NCBI RefSeq assembly: GCF_000337355.1
Contig: NZ_AOJH01000012.1
Location: forward strand, 1-45,199
Source of the DNA: Halorubrum kocurii JCM 14978
Lineage (GTDB): Archaea > Halobacteriota > Halobacteria > Halobacteriales > Haloferacaceae
Direction: 5' to 3'
Length of the DNA stretch: 45,199 nt
The translations under genes were made by a program, and so were the position numbers. Below, piece after piece: positions 33,319 to 42,438 of the stretch. Numbering within the stretch: position 1 is the stretch's first letter; every line of letters begins with the position of its first letter. The notes beneath the pieces are model-generated. The model saw only the letters and a program-made list of their open reading frames with translations, did no database searches and was not told the origin of the DNA.

Positions 33319-33657
33319 ACTTTCGGAGGAATCGAATTTGGGAGCGCTAATCAGCACGAAGGCACTTACCCCCTCACCGTTCCTGATCTGCCTCGTTGCC
33401 TCGGGCGCAATCCAGACAGCATCTCCTTCTTCAACAGGAACCGATTCTTGATCAACTCGAACTTCGGCAGTCCCACTGACCAACACGTAGACTTCCTCGT
33501 GCTCGTCATCGACGTGGTCGTGTGGTTCGCTGTTCCATTCTGGTGGACATCGGGAGAAGGTTACGCCGACCTGTCGACAGCCGAGCGGTTCACTCAGGAA
33601 ATGCTTCGCATCTGAAACCTGTTCGACGTCCTCGCAATTCACCTTCCGATAGCTCAT
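33280..33657 (-). CDS. Cupin-domain protein
   Basis: This 125-residue protein is a single double-stranded beta-helix. Cupin motif 1 is seen as EPHDHVDDEHEEVYVLVSG (two His, Glu, then a later partner) and motif 2 as VPVEEGDAVWIAPEATRQI, although the usual late His is not obvious. The His/Glu set can hold Fe, Mn or Zn. Substrate and activity are unknown. Its 3' end overlaps the truncated GTPase frame on the plus strand. Confidence 0.85.
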   Translation of the reverse strand: MSYRKVNCEDVEQVSDAKHFLSEPLGCRQVGVTFSRCPPEWNSEPHDHVDDEHEEVYVLVSGTAEVRVDQESVPVEEGDAVWIAPEATRQIRNGEGVSAFVLISAPKFDSSESSDDAWNLTGFHG

Positions 33658-33855
33658 ACCAGAAGTTCCGAGATGAAAGTATTAATGCTCTATGTCGAAT
33701 TGGCTATTATTGATAATAGTGATAGCAATAATAACATTCGCTTTTCTAGTAGTCCGAGATCGTCGTGTAGACGAGCAGTATCTAAATCCGCGGGTAGCGC
33801 CACAGAACAGACGTTTCCGCGGCCACTTTTGTCGAACCAATCTTATCGAGAATTA

Positions 33856-35466
33856 ATGGCGGAGTCACTGGACCCGCTTTCTGACCGTGCCTGCCGGATG
33901 ACCGACGCCTACAACACAGGAATCGAAATCACTGAACAGTTGCGAGAAGGTGACTCCCTGCTATTGAGCGTTGCAGATAGTTCAATCCAGACAGAATACC
34001 TCAACGATAGCTATCCAGAGTGGCATCCTGCTCCACACTCCTTTCTCGGGATGGTTCGGCTCCTCATCTACCGAGAGGCCACAGGTGAGAGCTATCAAGC
34101 GCTGGCTCGGTATCAAGAACTCGCCGAGCCACTCGATTTGGAACACATCCCCGATGAATCCGTGTTGTCCCGAACGTGGCGGAAACGCTTCGACGACGGC
34201 GTTCGGGAGTTCGTCCAGATTGCTTCGCACTTCGTCATTAAACAATCTCACGACCGCGAGTTTTCAGCTCCCGCTGTCCGGCCGAAAGCAGAGATCGTCG
34301 ACGAAGTGGACCCCTCCACTGATGATGAGACGGCTGGGTGTGAATTCTCCGACAAGCAAATCTACCGGACGACTCGACTCACTCGTTATCACGGCTTCGA
34401 TGAGTTTGATTCCGGTCGCGCTGCGAACACGACCTACGAAGACACGCAGTTCTTCGAATTGCAGACGTTCATGGGAATGGTCAACTGCGGGACGCCGCAA
34501 GGAGCGGCTCGGTTTCAGTATCGACACGGCTCGGACAGCAGTCCACACGGCGATACGTATCTTAGAACGATCAAACAGTTTGCGCCAGGGGAACTGATCG
34601 ATGGATTCGATAGAGTGGCCGATCGGCTGCTTTCGGTTATCAAATCCGAAGCATCGTTCCGTCGGCCGGTGACAGCTGCGATCGACATCACGACTATCCC
34701 CTATTACGGGGATGTCGAAGGGATGTCGATGGTCAGCGGTACGAAGGATAGAGACAGTCGGGCCTTCAAGTTCGCAACGCTCTCGATCATCGGACAGAAT
34801 ATCCCGCTCGTTCTTGCCGTGGAACCGGTTCGAGAAAGTTCTGGATGGGACGACAACCCGTCGAATCAGATCCATCGTACTGTTCGGCGACTCGTTCGAC
34901 GAGCGAAAAGACACGTTCCGATCGAGACAGTACTCTGTGACCGAGAGTTCGATTCGATACAAGTGTTCCAGACGCTCTCAAACCTCGATGTGAATTACCT
35001 CATTCCCAAGCGGATCTCCAGCTCTGAACGGGATATACTCAAACAAATGGAGGAAGACGACCAAGAGGTGGCTGTTGAGTCGGCTTCTGTCCATGTGGAA
35101 TCTGGATCGCATCCAATGCGGCTCCTGTACGTGCCCTCGACGAGTGGGGAGGGAACGGCTGTCTTCGCGACGAATCTTCGAGTCGGTCCCGAGGAAGCCG
35201 AGACGTTCTGTCAGCGCTACAGCCGCCGGTGGCAGATCGAGAGTGAGTACAAATCGATCAAGGGCGACTTTCTCGCGAAGACCTCCTCGAAAGATTACCG
35301 TGTTCGCCTATTCTACTTCGTGTTCGCGGTCCTCTTGTACAATATCTGGCGGCTCACCGACTTCCTGCTGAAAGCGGGTGTGGAAGGTGAGATGGACTAC
35401 GCACCAGTGTTGACTGCGGGTGAATGTGTTGAACTCGTTGCCTCGGCGTTGATCCCGCACGACTAA
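33856..35466 (+). CDS. IS4-superfamily DDE transposase (ISH3-like group)
   Basis: This 536-residue protein runs from ATG 33856; the frame is open further upstream but reads unlike protein. The catalytic core is AAIDITTIPYYGDVEG (first Asp), TVLCDREFDSIQVF (second Asp) and RWQIESEYKSIKGDFL (Glu), followed by the VRLFYFVFAVLLYNIWRL hydrophobic end typical of the group. An N-terminal domain of about 250 residues precedes it. The frame is intact. I could not identify terminal repeats or a target duplication by eye, so element borders are not given. Confidence 0.9.
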   Translation: MAESLDPLSDRACRMTDAYNTGIEITEQLREGDSLLLSVADSSIQTEYLNDSYPEWHPAPHSFLGMVRLLIYREATGESYQALARYQELAEPLDLEHIPDESVLSRTWRKRFDDGVREFVQIASHFVIKQSHDREFSAPAVRPKAEIVDEVDPSTDDETAGCEFSDKQIYRTTRLTRYHGFDEFDSGRAANTTYEDTQFFELQTFMGMVNCGTPQGAARFQYRHGSDSSPHGDTYLRTIKQFAPGELIDGFDRVADRLLSVIKSEASFRRPVTAAIDITTIPYYGDVEGMSMVSGTKDRDSRAFKFATLSIIGQNIPLVLAVEPVRESSGWDDNPSNQIHRTVRRLVRRAKRHVPIETVLCDREFDSIQVFQTLSNLDVNYLIPKRISSSERDILKQMEEDDQEVAVESASVHVESGSHPMRLLYVPSTSGEGTAVFATNLRVGPEEAETFCQRYSRRWQIESEYKSIKGDFLAKTSSKDYRVRLFYFVFAVLLYNIWRLTDFLLKAGVEGEMDYAPVLTAGECVELVASALIPHD

Positions 35467-35928
35467 TCGGCTGAGCTCTCGCTGAGTCTGCCGTTCGGGA
35501 GTGGCAACCCTATTCAGGAGCGCTAAAATCCATACAATTTCTTACGATTTCTCGGTAGTTCGACCAGTAGGATTCAAAATCGGTGCTTGAGTGGTGATGA
35601 TGACCACGAATAGATAGTTATTCAACCCAAGACTGGCTTATCCTCCGAAACTGTGGAGAGCGAAAAATAGCGATTCCGTATTGCGACATACACTATACAA
35701 ACAGACGAAATGAGGTGTCTCCCGCAAACACTCCACTATCGAAGTGTATCTTCGGCGGTCTGACCCCCTGATTCAGGACGACAAGAACGGCTTCTCGCAG
35801 GTGTAAGCGTGGTGGATACTGGGTTTCCGGTGAGGGTATGGTCAGATTCCGGGATAAGAAAGACTATCCCGAGCAGTGGACCCACACAACGATATCCGAG
35901 CTAGTGGTGGTCTAAATTGAGTAACCTA
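35467..35928. other. Intergenic region, probably 3' end of the insertion element
   Basis: No coherent coding frame is visible on either strand. The left part probably contains the right end of the IS4-type element. Nothing else is recognisable. Confidence 0.35.
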
Positions 35929-36186
35929 TCAGCACTGCCGGTCGATCCACTGACACCACTTCTCGAAGTCTTCCCCTCCGGACTGGTCTGAGATGTTACG
36001 TAGTGTTCCAGTTCGGATCCGATCGTGTTGCGGGACGGAGACGACACGGACATCGTCGTCGTTTGTCGGGTGCTCGTATCGAAGCTTGACGTGGCTGCCG
36101 GTCCGATCAACGATAGCAAAACGATTCTTCGAGAGTGCTTTGACAGCATCGCGTCCAGAAAAATCAGGCGCTCCCCTCCGACTTAC
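35929..36186 (-). pseudogene. hicA: HicA-type mRNA interferase toxin without a start codon
   Basis: The 85-codon frame reads DFSGRDAVKALSKNRFAIVD, RTGSHVKLRYEHPTND (with the catalytic His in GSHVKLR) and RTGTLRNISDQSGG, a full HicA dsRBD-like toxin. The expected start, overlapping the HicB stop, is GTA (36186-36184) where GTG is expected. A change of CAGTGAGT to CAGTAAGT would alter both the HicB stop (TGA to TAA) and the HicA start (GTG to GTA). No other ATG, GTG or TTG lies upstream in frame near the junction. The toxin is thus probably untranslated. Confidence 0.7.
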
Positions 36187-36485
36187 TGCATGAACTCGGG
36201 GAGGCCATCGTGCTCGTCGCGAGCCTGCTGGACTTCATCAGGATCGATACCAAGTTCCTCAAGCACTTCTTTTTCCTCCTCCCAATTGTCGACCGAGTCA
36301 CCAGTTTCTCCCTTGTGAAGTGCGACTGCCTCGTCAAGATTGTCGAGGGCATCTTGCCGTGTCTCACCCTGGCTTGCGACACCAGTCGCCTCGTCACGGG
36401 CGACCCACCAGCCGTCGTCCGCCTGGGTGAGCGTAATCGTTCGCCCACTCCGGACGTCGTCGTTCGTACTCGTTTCGGTGCTCAT
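36183..36485 (-). CDS. hicB: HicB-family antitoxin
   Basis: This 100-residue protein runs from the ATG at 36485. The HicB fold is seen in TITLTQADDGWWVARDEAT, GVASQGETRQDALDNLDEAV and a C-terminal acidic helix (EVLEELGIDPDEVQQ). HicB neutralises HicA and often regulates the operon. The gene precedes hicA on the minus strand, as is common in archaea, and its last codons overlap the hicA frame. With hicA silent it may persist as an orphan antitoxin. Confidence 0.85.
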   Translation of the reverse strand: MSTETSTNDDVRSGRTITLTQADDGWWVARDEATGVASQGETRQDALDNLDEAVALHKGETGDSVDNWEEEKEVLEELGIDPDEVQQARDEHDGLPEFMQ

Positions 36486-36681
36486 TATCACCATGTTACC
36501 TGAGCGGCGTGATAACCATTCGGCCGTTGAGCGGCATTCGGCACAGAATCGACTCAACAACCGAGACGTATGCGTACCCTGTAGTTGATGTCAGTCACGT
36601 TCGCAGGAGGTCTATCTGAAACAGATTAGCCAAAATGTCTTGAATACTGACTCCATCACCTCCAGGTCCTGTGGTTTCAGC

Positions 36682-36724
36682 CTTAACCAACACCCGGCAG
36701 TTCTACCACCGGTCGTTGGTTAAG
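36682..36724. repeat. Perfect 10-bp inverted repeat upstream of a zinc-ribbon gene
   Basis: CTTAACCAAC (36682-36691) and GTTGGTTAAG (36715-36724) are exact reverse complements separated by 23 bp. Further CCGG bases match next to the arms. It lies 43 bp before the ATG at 36767 and could be an operator, a hairpin, or element ends. Confidence 0.75.
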
Positions 36725-36766
36725 ACTGAGCAGAGCGGCTTTCCCGGGCCACATGGATCAGTGTGT

Positions 36767-36928
36767 ATGGGCGATATCTTCCGCGTCAACTGCCCGGGCT
36801 GTGGACAAGAGAAGGGCCCAATCACGATACACCCCGGCACCGTCGGCATTCACTGCTCATGCGGGATCACCGCAACTGTGGACATCAGCGCGCAAGAAAT
36901 CGATGAATGGTGGGAGCGGGAAGACTGA
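36767..36928 (+). CDS. Small zinc-ribbon protein
   Basis: This 53-residue protein runs from ATG 36767; an upstream in-frame start at 36671 would cover the inverted repeat and is less likely. One ribbon is formed by CPGC (residues 9-12) and CSC after IHC (about 30-34), followed by an acidic helix. Function is unknown. Similar short ribbon proteins are abundant on haloarchaeal plasmids. Confidence 0.6.
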   Translation: MGDIFRVNCPGCGQEKGPITIHPGTVGIHCSCGITATVDISAQEIDEWWERED

Positions 36929-36979
36929 CCTACCCGAGGTCGACGCTACGTTTATTCTTCACACTGGGTAAAACGTGGT

Positions 36980-37189
36980 ATGAGCCGTGAATCCTCCGAC
37001 GCCGACATGATCTCGGACGAGGAGTTCACCGAACTGCTCGCCGATGCTGAGGGGACGACGCCCCTAGAGATCGAGCGCGGCGCTGCTAAACTCGATATCG
37101 TACCGCCTGAAAGGGCGACCATCGTCGACGTTGACAAGGCACAACTACCAGATGATGAGGGTAGAGGCGACAAAATCCACGACCAGTGA
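36980..37189 (+). CDS. Small acidic hypothetical protein
   Basis: This 69-residue acidic protein (SDEEFTELLADAEGTTPLEI, ERATIVDVDKAQLPDD) has no recognised domain. Composition and an ATG after an AT-rich leader support coding. It is convergent with the winged-helix gene. Confidence 0.55.
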   Translation: MSRESSDADMISDEEFTELLADAEGTTPLEIERGAAKLDIVPPERATIVDVDKAQLPDDEGRGDKIHDQ

Positions 37190-37209
37190 ACAATTATCGA
37201 AATCGACTG

Positions 37210-37482
37210 TTACGCATCTTCTAACTCGTCGGCGTCGACCTCGCCTCCGAGATACTCTCGGCCGAGATCAGATAGTTGGTAATATCCGTCGTTGTCCTTC
37301 ACTAAGAGTCCTTTATCAGCTAATTCTGGCAACCGTCCCCGTACTGTAGAGTACCCGATGTTGTGGCCGTGCCGATTTAAATTCCGATAAAGAGGCTTCG
37401 GGGCAAGTTCTAGATCGTAGTCGTTGAGAAACTCCAAGATGACTAGATCAGTCATCGTCATCCACCCCGGAGTAGGCCGCAT
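37210..37482 (-). CDS. Winged-helix transcriptional regulator (PhiH1-repressor-like)
   Basis: This 90-residue protein has a winged-helix core: TDLVILEFLNDYDLELAPKP, YRNLNRHGHNIGYSTVRGRL (recognition helix) and a wing with KGLLVKDNDGYYQLSDLG. It resembles the short halophile repressors of the PhiH1 type. The promoter region to its right holds repeated TAGCC motifs also found before the AAA+ ATPase gene at 40458, so it may regulate both itself and that gene. Confidence 0.82.
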   Translation of the reverse strand: MRPTPGWMTMTDLVILEFLNDYDLELAPKPLYRNLNRHGHNIGYSTVRGRLPELADKGLLVKDNDGYYQLSDLGREYLGGEVDADELEDA

Positions 37483-37535
37483 TTTCGCTACATCTAATGG
37501 GACCTTTGTTAGTTACGCTGGTTGTGTTCCCTGAA

Positions 37536-37572
37536 TAGCCCATTTGAGCCAATAAATAGCCCATATAGGCTA
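37536..37572. promoter_or_regulatory. Triple TAGCC-type operator before the winged-helix gene
   Basis: TAGCCCAT occurs at 37536-37543 and again at 37557-37564, 21 bp (two helical turns) apart. The second copy is followed directly by the inverted ATAGGCTA (37565-37572). The same half-site forms the palindrome at 40497-40518. Confidence 0.7.
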
Positions 37573-37974
37573 ATACTTAATATATTAGAGCTCTCACGCT
37601 ATACTCACGGACCCAGTCGGCCGTTGATGACAACGCGCTGTGCGCAAAAAGACGCTGGCCAATCTGCGCCAATAGTTGGCCATGGGGTCCGTGGATACGC
37701 ACGAACCCATGTATACCAGTTCAACGCGGGGGCTTGTGACTCTCGTCAAGGACATAGAATCAATTTTGACTGACAAGTACCCGGCAGCACCCCCGACGAT
37801 AGTATGGGTCGACCACGTGAGCCACAATCCGTTCAACTACCAGAACGACGGTCACCAACCAGACAATTCGTTCGCAATCAACAACATAAAATCAACCATG
37901 ACGATACCGCATCCGCCGAAGGCCGCGTCGCCTCGCAACCTACCGAGTCTGCTCCCGACAGACGGTACATCCCA
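37573..37974. other. Intergenic stretch without a supported gene
   Basis: A plus-strand open frame (37676-37978) and a minus-strand frame overlap here, but neither shows a domain or clear halophile composition. It may be remnant DNA. Confidence 0.35.
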
Positions 37975-38220
37975 ATGAGCCGCCCAGCAATCGATCTTGA
38001 AACTGACGTCATCCGTGACCGTCCGCTAACCCAGGAAGAGGCAAAGATTCAGGTGGCGCTCTGTGATGACGACCCATCACAACTCATGCTTAGTGTCGGC
38101 GGGAACTGGGGTGTCACCTTCGCCGAACTCACTCCAACGGAAGCCCGTGCGATCGCAACAGCGCTTGAACATACGGCCGTGCGCGCTGCCGCTGCCACGG
38201 GGGTTTCAACTGATGAGTGA
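37975..38220 (+). CDS. Small protein coupled to the nuclease-like gene
   Basis: This 81-residue protein runs from ATG 37975. It has a beta-rich half (IQVALCDDDPSQLMLSVGGN, WGVTFAELTP) and a C-terminal helix (TEARAIATALEHTAVRAA). The family is not recognised. It overlaps the downstream nuclease-like gene by 8 bp, so the two are translated together and could be partners. Confidence 0.6.
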   Translation: MSRPAIDLETDVIRDRPLTQEEAKIQVALCDDDPSQLMLSVGGNWGVTFAELTPTEARAIATALEHTAVRAAAATGVSTDE

Positions 38221-38881
38221 TTTCTTCGATGAGCTCTCTGATGAACTCGACGCGCTCGGCGACCGCGACAAGCCAATCGACGATAGCCTCGAGCACGACC
38301 CGACGAGCGGCCGCTGGCTTGAACGCGAGACCGCTGAAGCCTTCGAGCGGTGGGGCTACCGGACAATGCGGAACGAGTACCTATTCGGGCTCGAGACGGA
38401 CGTCGTCGCCCGCAGAGAAACGCTCCAGAACGACCCGGCTGATTACCTCGTCGCCGAGTGTAAAGACTGGCACACGAAACTCGTCGAGCGGCAAGCAGTC
38501 GCCGACATCTCTCACCGAGCGCTGCTCGCGCGGGCGATGCCTGTCCTCATTGTTGCGTGGGGCGTCACGAACCGGGCGTGGGCGCTTGCTCAGATGCTTG
38601 ATGTCCGGATCCTCACGCTTGAGGATCTCTCTGCAGACTCACTGCCCCCGCTTACTGAACACCGGCCGCCGCGGGGAACGCTTCGTACGCGGCGAGAACC
38701 CTCCGTGCGTGAGTTCAGAAGGCCGCTGCCACCCATCCTCATGCGGCAGTCCACCCGCGATGTCGAAGCGCCCGTATTCTATGCCAGTAGCAACAGCCCG
38801 TGTTACGTGCCAGATCGCGACGGCAACGATGCGTACGTCCCGGCCGCGGATGCCGAGTACGACTTCAACGGCTCACGCTAG
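38213..38881 (+). CDS. PD-(D/E)XK nuclease-like protein
   Basis: This 222-residue protein runs from ATG 38213. The region GRWLERETAEAFERWGYRT, LFGLETDVVARR (Asp63) and DYLVAECKDWHTK (Glu82, Lys84) matches the D-(x)n-ExK core of restriction-endonuclease-like folds (Mrr/archaeal Holliday-type). The C-terminal 90 residues are Pro/Arg-rich without a known domain. It could be a solitary restriction or defence nuclease. Coupling to a small protein upstream supports a two-gene unit. Confidence 0.65.
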   Translation: MSDFFDELSDELDALGDRDKPIDDSLEHDPTSGRWLERETAEAFERWGYRTMRNEYLFGLETDVVARRETLQNDPADYLVAECKDWHTKLVERQAVADISHRALLARAMPVLIVAWGVTNRAWALAQMLDVRILTLEDLSADSLPPLTEHRPPRGTLRTRREPSVREFRRPLPPILMRQSTRDVEAPVFYASSNSPCYVPDRDGNDAYVPAADAEYDFNGSR

Positions 38882-39075
38882 CAACATCGTCGTAGAGTGG
38901 GGTGGCACAGAAAGGATATTTTCCACCAAATCACAAAGAACAGTTCAAGAACGTAACCAGGCGTTCTAGGCGATCTTACGTTGCTTATATCGAATCGACT
39001 AGGCGGTTCTATGACTCGCTCGATTCCAATCATCAGCTATCGAACCCCTCTCCTTCTTCGTGTTTGATGGCACCC

Positions 39076-40458
39076 CTACGCGTGTTCGATAATATCTCCG
39101 AGCTCAAACAGTTGTATGTTATCGCGTTCGGACACAGCTTCCTGAACAGACTGTGTCACACCATTCCGGGTGAATAAGGCGTACTCAGTGACCCGCTCAT
39201 CGCCGCCCGGCGTCCAGCGTATCTCGGCGGCATGGTCTTCAAGCGAGGCGAGAGCTCCGTAGTCAAGCGGTGCGTTCGTGAACTTACATTCCCCCACGAC
39301 CATCGTCCCGTCCGTGGTGAATCCGACGACGTCAACCTCGTGTTCCTTGTACCACCATCGCCCGAGATCCAGGAACGTTTCGTCGGGGTAGAGGCCAGGG
39401 AGTGCGTCTTGACAAAGTCTCTCGAATTCGTGACTCACAAAATCCGGAAGTTCCGGCTCAATGACCGCGTCGTAGGCATTCTCCCCGAGCCGTTCGTATC
39501 GATCTTCCTTGCCGTAGACGAAACGGAACCAGAACCGGAACAGGGGATCGAGGATTCGATAGCGTCCCCGGCGTGACTTCGCCTTCTCTTCAGTGATCGG
39601 AACCTCCCGCTCGATGAGACGCAGACGCTCTAACTTCTGTGTGTACGTCGATATCTGCTTCCCATCGATTCCTATCGCTTGAGCAATCTCGTTCGACGTT
39701 GTCTTTCCAGCAGCGATGGCGGTAAGGATCGCAAAGTATCGATTCGGGTCCGTGAGTTCGGTGCGGAGCACGTACTCTGGTTCGTTATGGAGATATCCCT
39801 TCTGGGAGAGCACTTCCTCGGTGAGAACTGTTCCGAGGTTCTGTCCGAGATTGACGCCATCGAGATAGTACGGAACGCCACCGAAGATCCCCCACGCGAA
39901 AATCCGTTCTTCGGGTGAATACTCGTCCGGAACGAACTCCTGTGCGGCAGCGAAATCGAGGGGCCGAAGGTCGAGTCGTTCCGTGAATCGTCCGTACAGT
40001 GGACTGTTTCCGAGAAGCGTCGCTTCCTCCATCATGCTGATCGATGATCCGACCAGCACGAGCGTCCCCGACGTGTTCTGGAGCCGCTGGTCCCACAGTC
40101 GCTGAATGACCGAGGGAAGGCTCTCGTCGGCGTCGATGAGATAGGGGAACTCGTCGAGAACCACAATTGCGTCCTGATCTCCCAGATATCCGAGCAGCGG
40201 TTCCCAGTTCTGTTTGATTTGTGTGATCCCCGGGAACGATTCGGAGGCGACATCGACGAACTCGTCAAGTTGTATTTGGGAAGTGGTCTCCGTGGCCTGA
40301 TAGACGACTGCGTCGTCACGGTCGGAGAGCGAGTGCTGGACGAGTTGTGTCTTCCCGAGACGTCGCCGACCGAAAACCACGACCATCTCGGCGTCGTCGG
40401 ATTCGTAGCATCCGCGTAGCCGAGAGAGTTCATCATCCCGATCCACGAAGTGGTCCAT
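39076..40458 (-). CDS. Archaeal AAA+ ATPase with C-terminal nuclease-like domain
   Basis: This 460-residue protein has N-terminal FVDRDDELSRLRGCYE, Walker A GRRRLGKT (30-37), Walker B AIVVLDEFPYLID, and sensor VLVGSSISMME, as in the archaeal ATPase (arCOG) family. A winged-helix middle region (TTSNEIAQAIGIDGKQIST) follows, and a C-terminal DUF234 domain with HEVDVVGF and VVGECKF that looks like a PD-(D/E)XK core. Such proteins are common in archaea and on mobile elements, with functions largely unknown. Its promoter carries a TAGCC palindrome shared with the winged-helix gene. Confidence 0.88.
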   Translation of the reverse strand: MDHFVDRDDELSRLRGCYESDDAEMVVVFGRRRLGKTQLVQHSLSDRDDAVVYQATETTSQIQLDEFVDVASESFPGITQIKQNWEPLLGYLGDQDAIVVLDEFPYLIDADESLPSVIQRLWDQRLQNTSGTLVLVGSSISMMEEATLLGNSPLYGRFTERLDLRPLDFAAAQEFVPDEYSPEERIFAWGIFGGVPYYLDGVNLGQNLGTVLTEEVLSQKGYLHNEPEYVLRTELTDPNRYFAILTAIAAGKTTSNEIAQAIGIDGKQISTYTQKLERLRLIEREVPITEEKAKSRRGRYRILDPLFRFWFRFVYGKEDRYERLGENAYDAVIEPELPDFVSHEFERLCQDALPGLYPDETFLDLGRWWYKEHEVDVVGFTTDGTMVVGECKFTNAPLDYGALASLEDHAAEIRWTPGGDERVTEYALFTRNGVTQSVQEAVSERDNIQLFELGDIIEHA

Positions 40459-40496
40459 ACATCCTCTCCGTCTGGATGAAGAATAATACTTCCGAA

Positions 40497-40518
40497 TAGC
40501 CTATCTCAAAATAGGCTA
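40497..40518. promoter_or_regulatory. TAGCC palindrome before the AAA+ ATPase gene
   Basis: TAGCCTAT (40497-40504) and ATAGGCTA (40511-40518) are perfect reverse complements with a 6-bp spacer, about 40 bp before the ATPase start. The half-site matches the motif at 37536-37572. Confidence 0.7.
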
Positions 40519-40752
40519 ATTTCAGATTGTCTATTACTCATACCTATAGGCCTCCTCGATCTAGAAAGAACGCTCTGATCAATCGATATATCCCCTGTAC
40601 TGAGCGATCCACGAGTTAGTCAACGAGGTGTATGAGCTGTTCTATGACACCATCGGGAATTTGGCGATCTCAGTGGTTCCGGTGACCGACAATCTGGGCT
40701 GTCGAGCGCGCCATAGCAGTAGTGGCCAGTTTGGAACAATATTAGAATACTA

Positions 40753-42411
40753 TCAGATTATTAAGTTGTTTCCTGTCGTCCCCTGTGAAAAATCGGCTTT
40801 GCGGAATGCGTGTAGCGTTTCCAGACCAGTAAGCCTGAACCCAGCCGGGTCACCGAGGTGATACGGGAGTTCGTGATTAAGCGCAACCCAGAAATTATAA
40901 AACAACTGCGCAGCACCGAAGTAGACTGTTCGAGCCAGTCGGTTCGACGAGCGACACTGCCCCTGAAAGGTATGCTTGAGCTGGCGAATGGCCGTCTCAA
41001 TCTTCCATCGGTTTCGATACTGATAGCTTAGACCCTCGATGTCCCGTTCGTCGACGTCAAGATCTGTAATCCAGACCGTATGTGTGTCACTGTCGCCATT
41101 TTCCGCATCAGTATCTGTATCAGGTGTTGTCTCGGCCGGAGGCATGCGATTCGCATATCCATCGAGTATCATTGTCGAGTCTGTCTCGGAGTCAGCAGCT
41201 TTTGAGCCACTCTTCCCGGAGGCATCCTCCCATGAGGTACGATCGGGGCCGCGGGTGAGTTTCGTGTTCGGTGTGGTTTGCTCTTGCCCAACTTCCTCTT
41301 CGGGGATTGGAGCGATAAGTGCGTTAAACGTCTGCGACTCCGCATTAAACGCGGTGAATGTGAGGCCCGTGACTTTGTCTGGCTCTCCAGGAACGGCACG
41401 TTTCGCCATATTGGAGTACGCCTTATTCTCTGGAGCCTGTATCATCCAGCGTAAGTCGTGTTCTCGGCACTTCGTGACGATATCTGCTTGGGACAACTGG
41501 CTGTCCATGTAGATGCGTCCGAACTCAAACGAATCGGTTTCACGAAGGTAACGTACCATCCGATCGAGGGCCTCGGCTTTTTCGCTTCGATCTTTGATAG
41601 GAGTGACACCTAAAATATAGTTTTGACCCGGTGAAACGGTCGACAAAACAGCATAGTGCCAAAATTCTGTAGTATTATCTTTTTTGATGGATCCAGTTAC
41701 CCATCTGTTTTCTTTTCCATACCAGCCAACAGTTGTGAGGTCAAAAGCTAGGTGGATCGGCGAGGATAACGCCAGTGTGTCCCGTTTAAGTAGGCGACAC
41801 GTCGCGTCGATAAATTTTCGTTCGAGGTCCTCTACTTCGTACCCCCCGGGCGTACCTGGACGTGGGATGTACTCTGACAGCGTTGATGCCGAGGGGGTGT
41901 TATACGGAGAGAGCCAATCAAGCAGTTCGGCTCCGTTTTTTGCGGCACATTGCTCGATAGCTAGATGCGCGAACAACCGGTAGACATCCCCAATCGAGTA
42001 CTGGTAGTTGGGGGCAAAGCGATCACGATCGAACCGGAGACAAGGGGCAACCAGAGCAATATATTTAGCGAGGATTTGACTTGCCTGATCCAGCTTTTCA
42101 TCCATGCTAACTGTCCACTCTTCATCGTTTTCCAAGTAATAGGCGCGTGGCTTCGAGGGGTATACAGGAGCCCGATCGAAGGAGCGCCCCCGAGTGGTCA
42201 ACGCATAGAGCGCTGCGTTGTGACTGTAGCGTGCAGCCGTAGAGAGAAATTCGGCGTCGAAATCGCTGATAGCCCCTGAAAGTGTCGAATAGCTTGTCCC
42301 ATCGCGGGGGGTGAAGCCGGCTTCACGCGCAACCGGACCCCCCTGTTCGAGGATGGCCTCGAGTTCACGGTACCCACCAACGAACTCCTTCAAGATACCG
42401 GCACGGTACAT
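40753..42411 (-). CDS. IS4-superfamily DDE transposase, second type
   Basis: This 552-residue protein has the catalytic core IHLAFDLTTVGWYGKENRW (first Asp), GRIYMDSQLSQADIV (second Asp) and YRNRWKIETAIRQLKHTF (Glu). The N-terminal domain has a STLSGAISDFDAEFL-like helix bundle. A long acidic spacer (DSETDSTMILD, TPDTDTDAENGDSDT) is inserted between the second Asp and the Glu. It has the same general plan as the transposase at 33856 but belongs to a different group. It is intact and preceded by a small co-oriented gene. Terminal repeats were not found by eye. Confidence 0.88.
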   Translation of the reverse strand: MYRAGILKEFVGGYRELEAILEQGGPVAREAGFTPRDGTSYSTLSGAISDFDAEFLSTAARYSHNAALYALTTRGRSFDRAPVYPSKPRAYYLENDEEWTVSMDEKLDQASQILAKYIALVAPCLRFDRDRFAPNYQYSIGDVYRLFAHLAIEQCAAKNGAELLDWLSPYNTPSASTLSEYIPRPGTPGGYEVEDLERKFIDATCRLLKRDTLALSSPIHLAFDLTTVGWYGKENRWVTGSIKKDNTTEFWHYAVLSTVSPGQNYILGVTPIKDRSEKAEALDRMVRYLRETDSFEFGRIYMDSQLSQADIVTKCREHDLRWMIQAPENKAYSNMAKRAVPGEPDKVTGLTFTAFNAESQTFNALIAPIPEEEVGQEQTTPNTKLTRGPDRTSWEDASGKSGSKAADSETDSTMILDGYANRMPPAETTPDTDTDAENGDSDTHTVWITDLDVDERDIEGLSYQYRNRWKIETAIRQLKHTFQGQCRSSNRLARTVYFGAAQLFYNFWVALNHELPYHLGDPAGFRLTGLETLHAFRKADFSQGTTGNNLII

Positions 42412-42438
42412 CCGTTGTGTGCGCTGATCTAACGCGTC

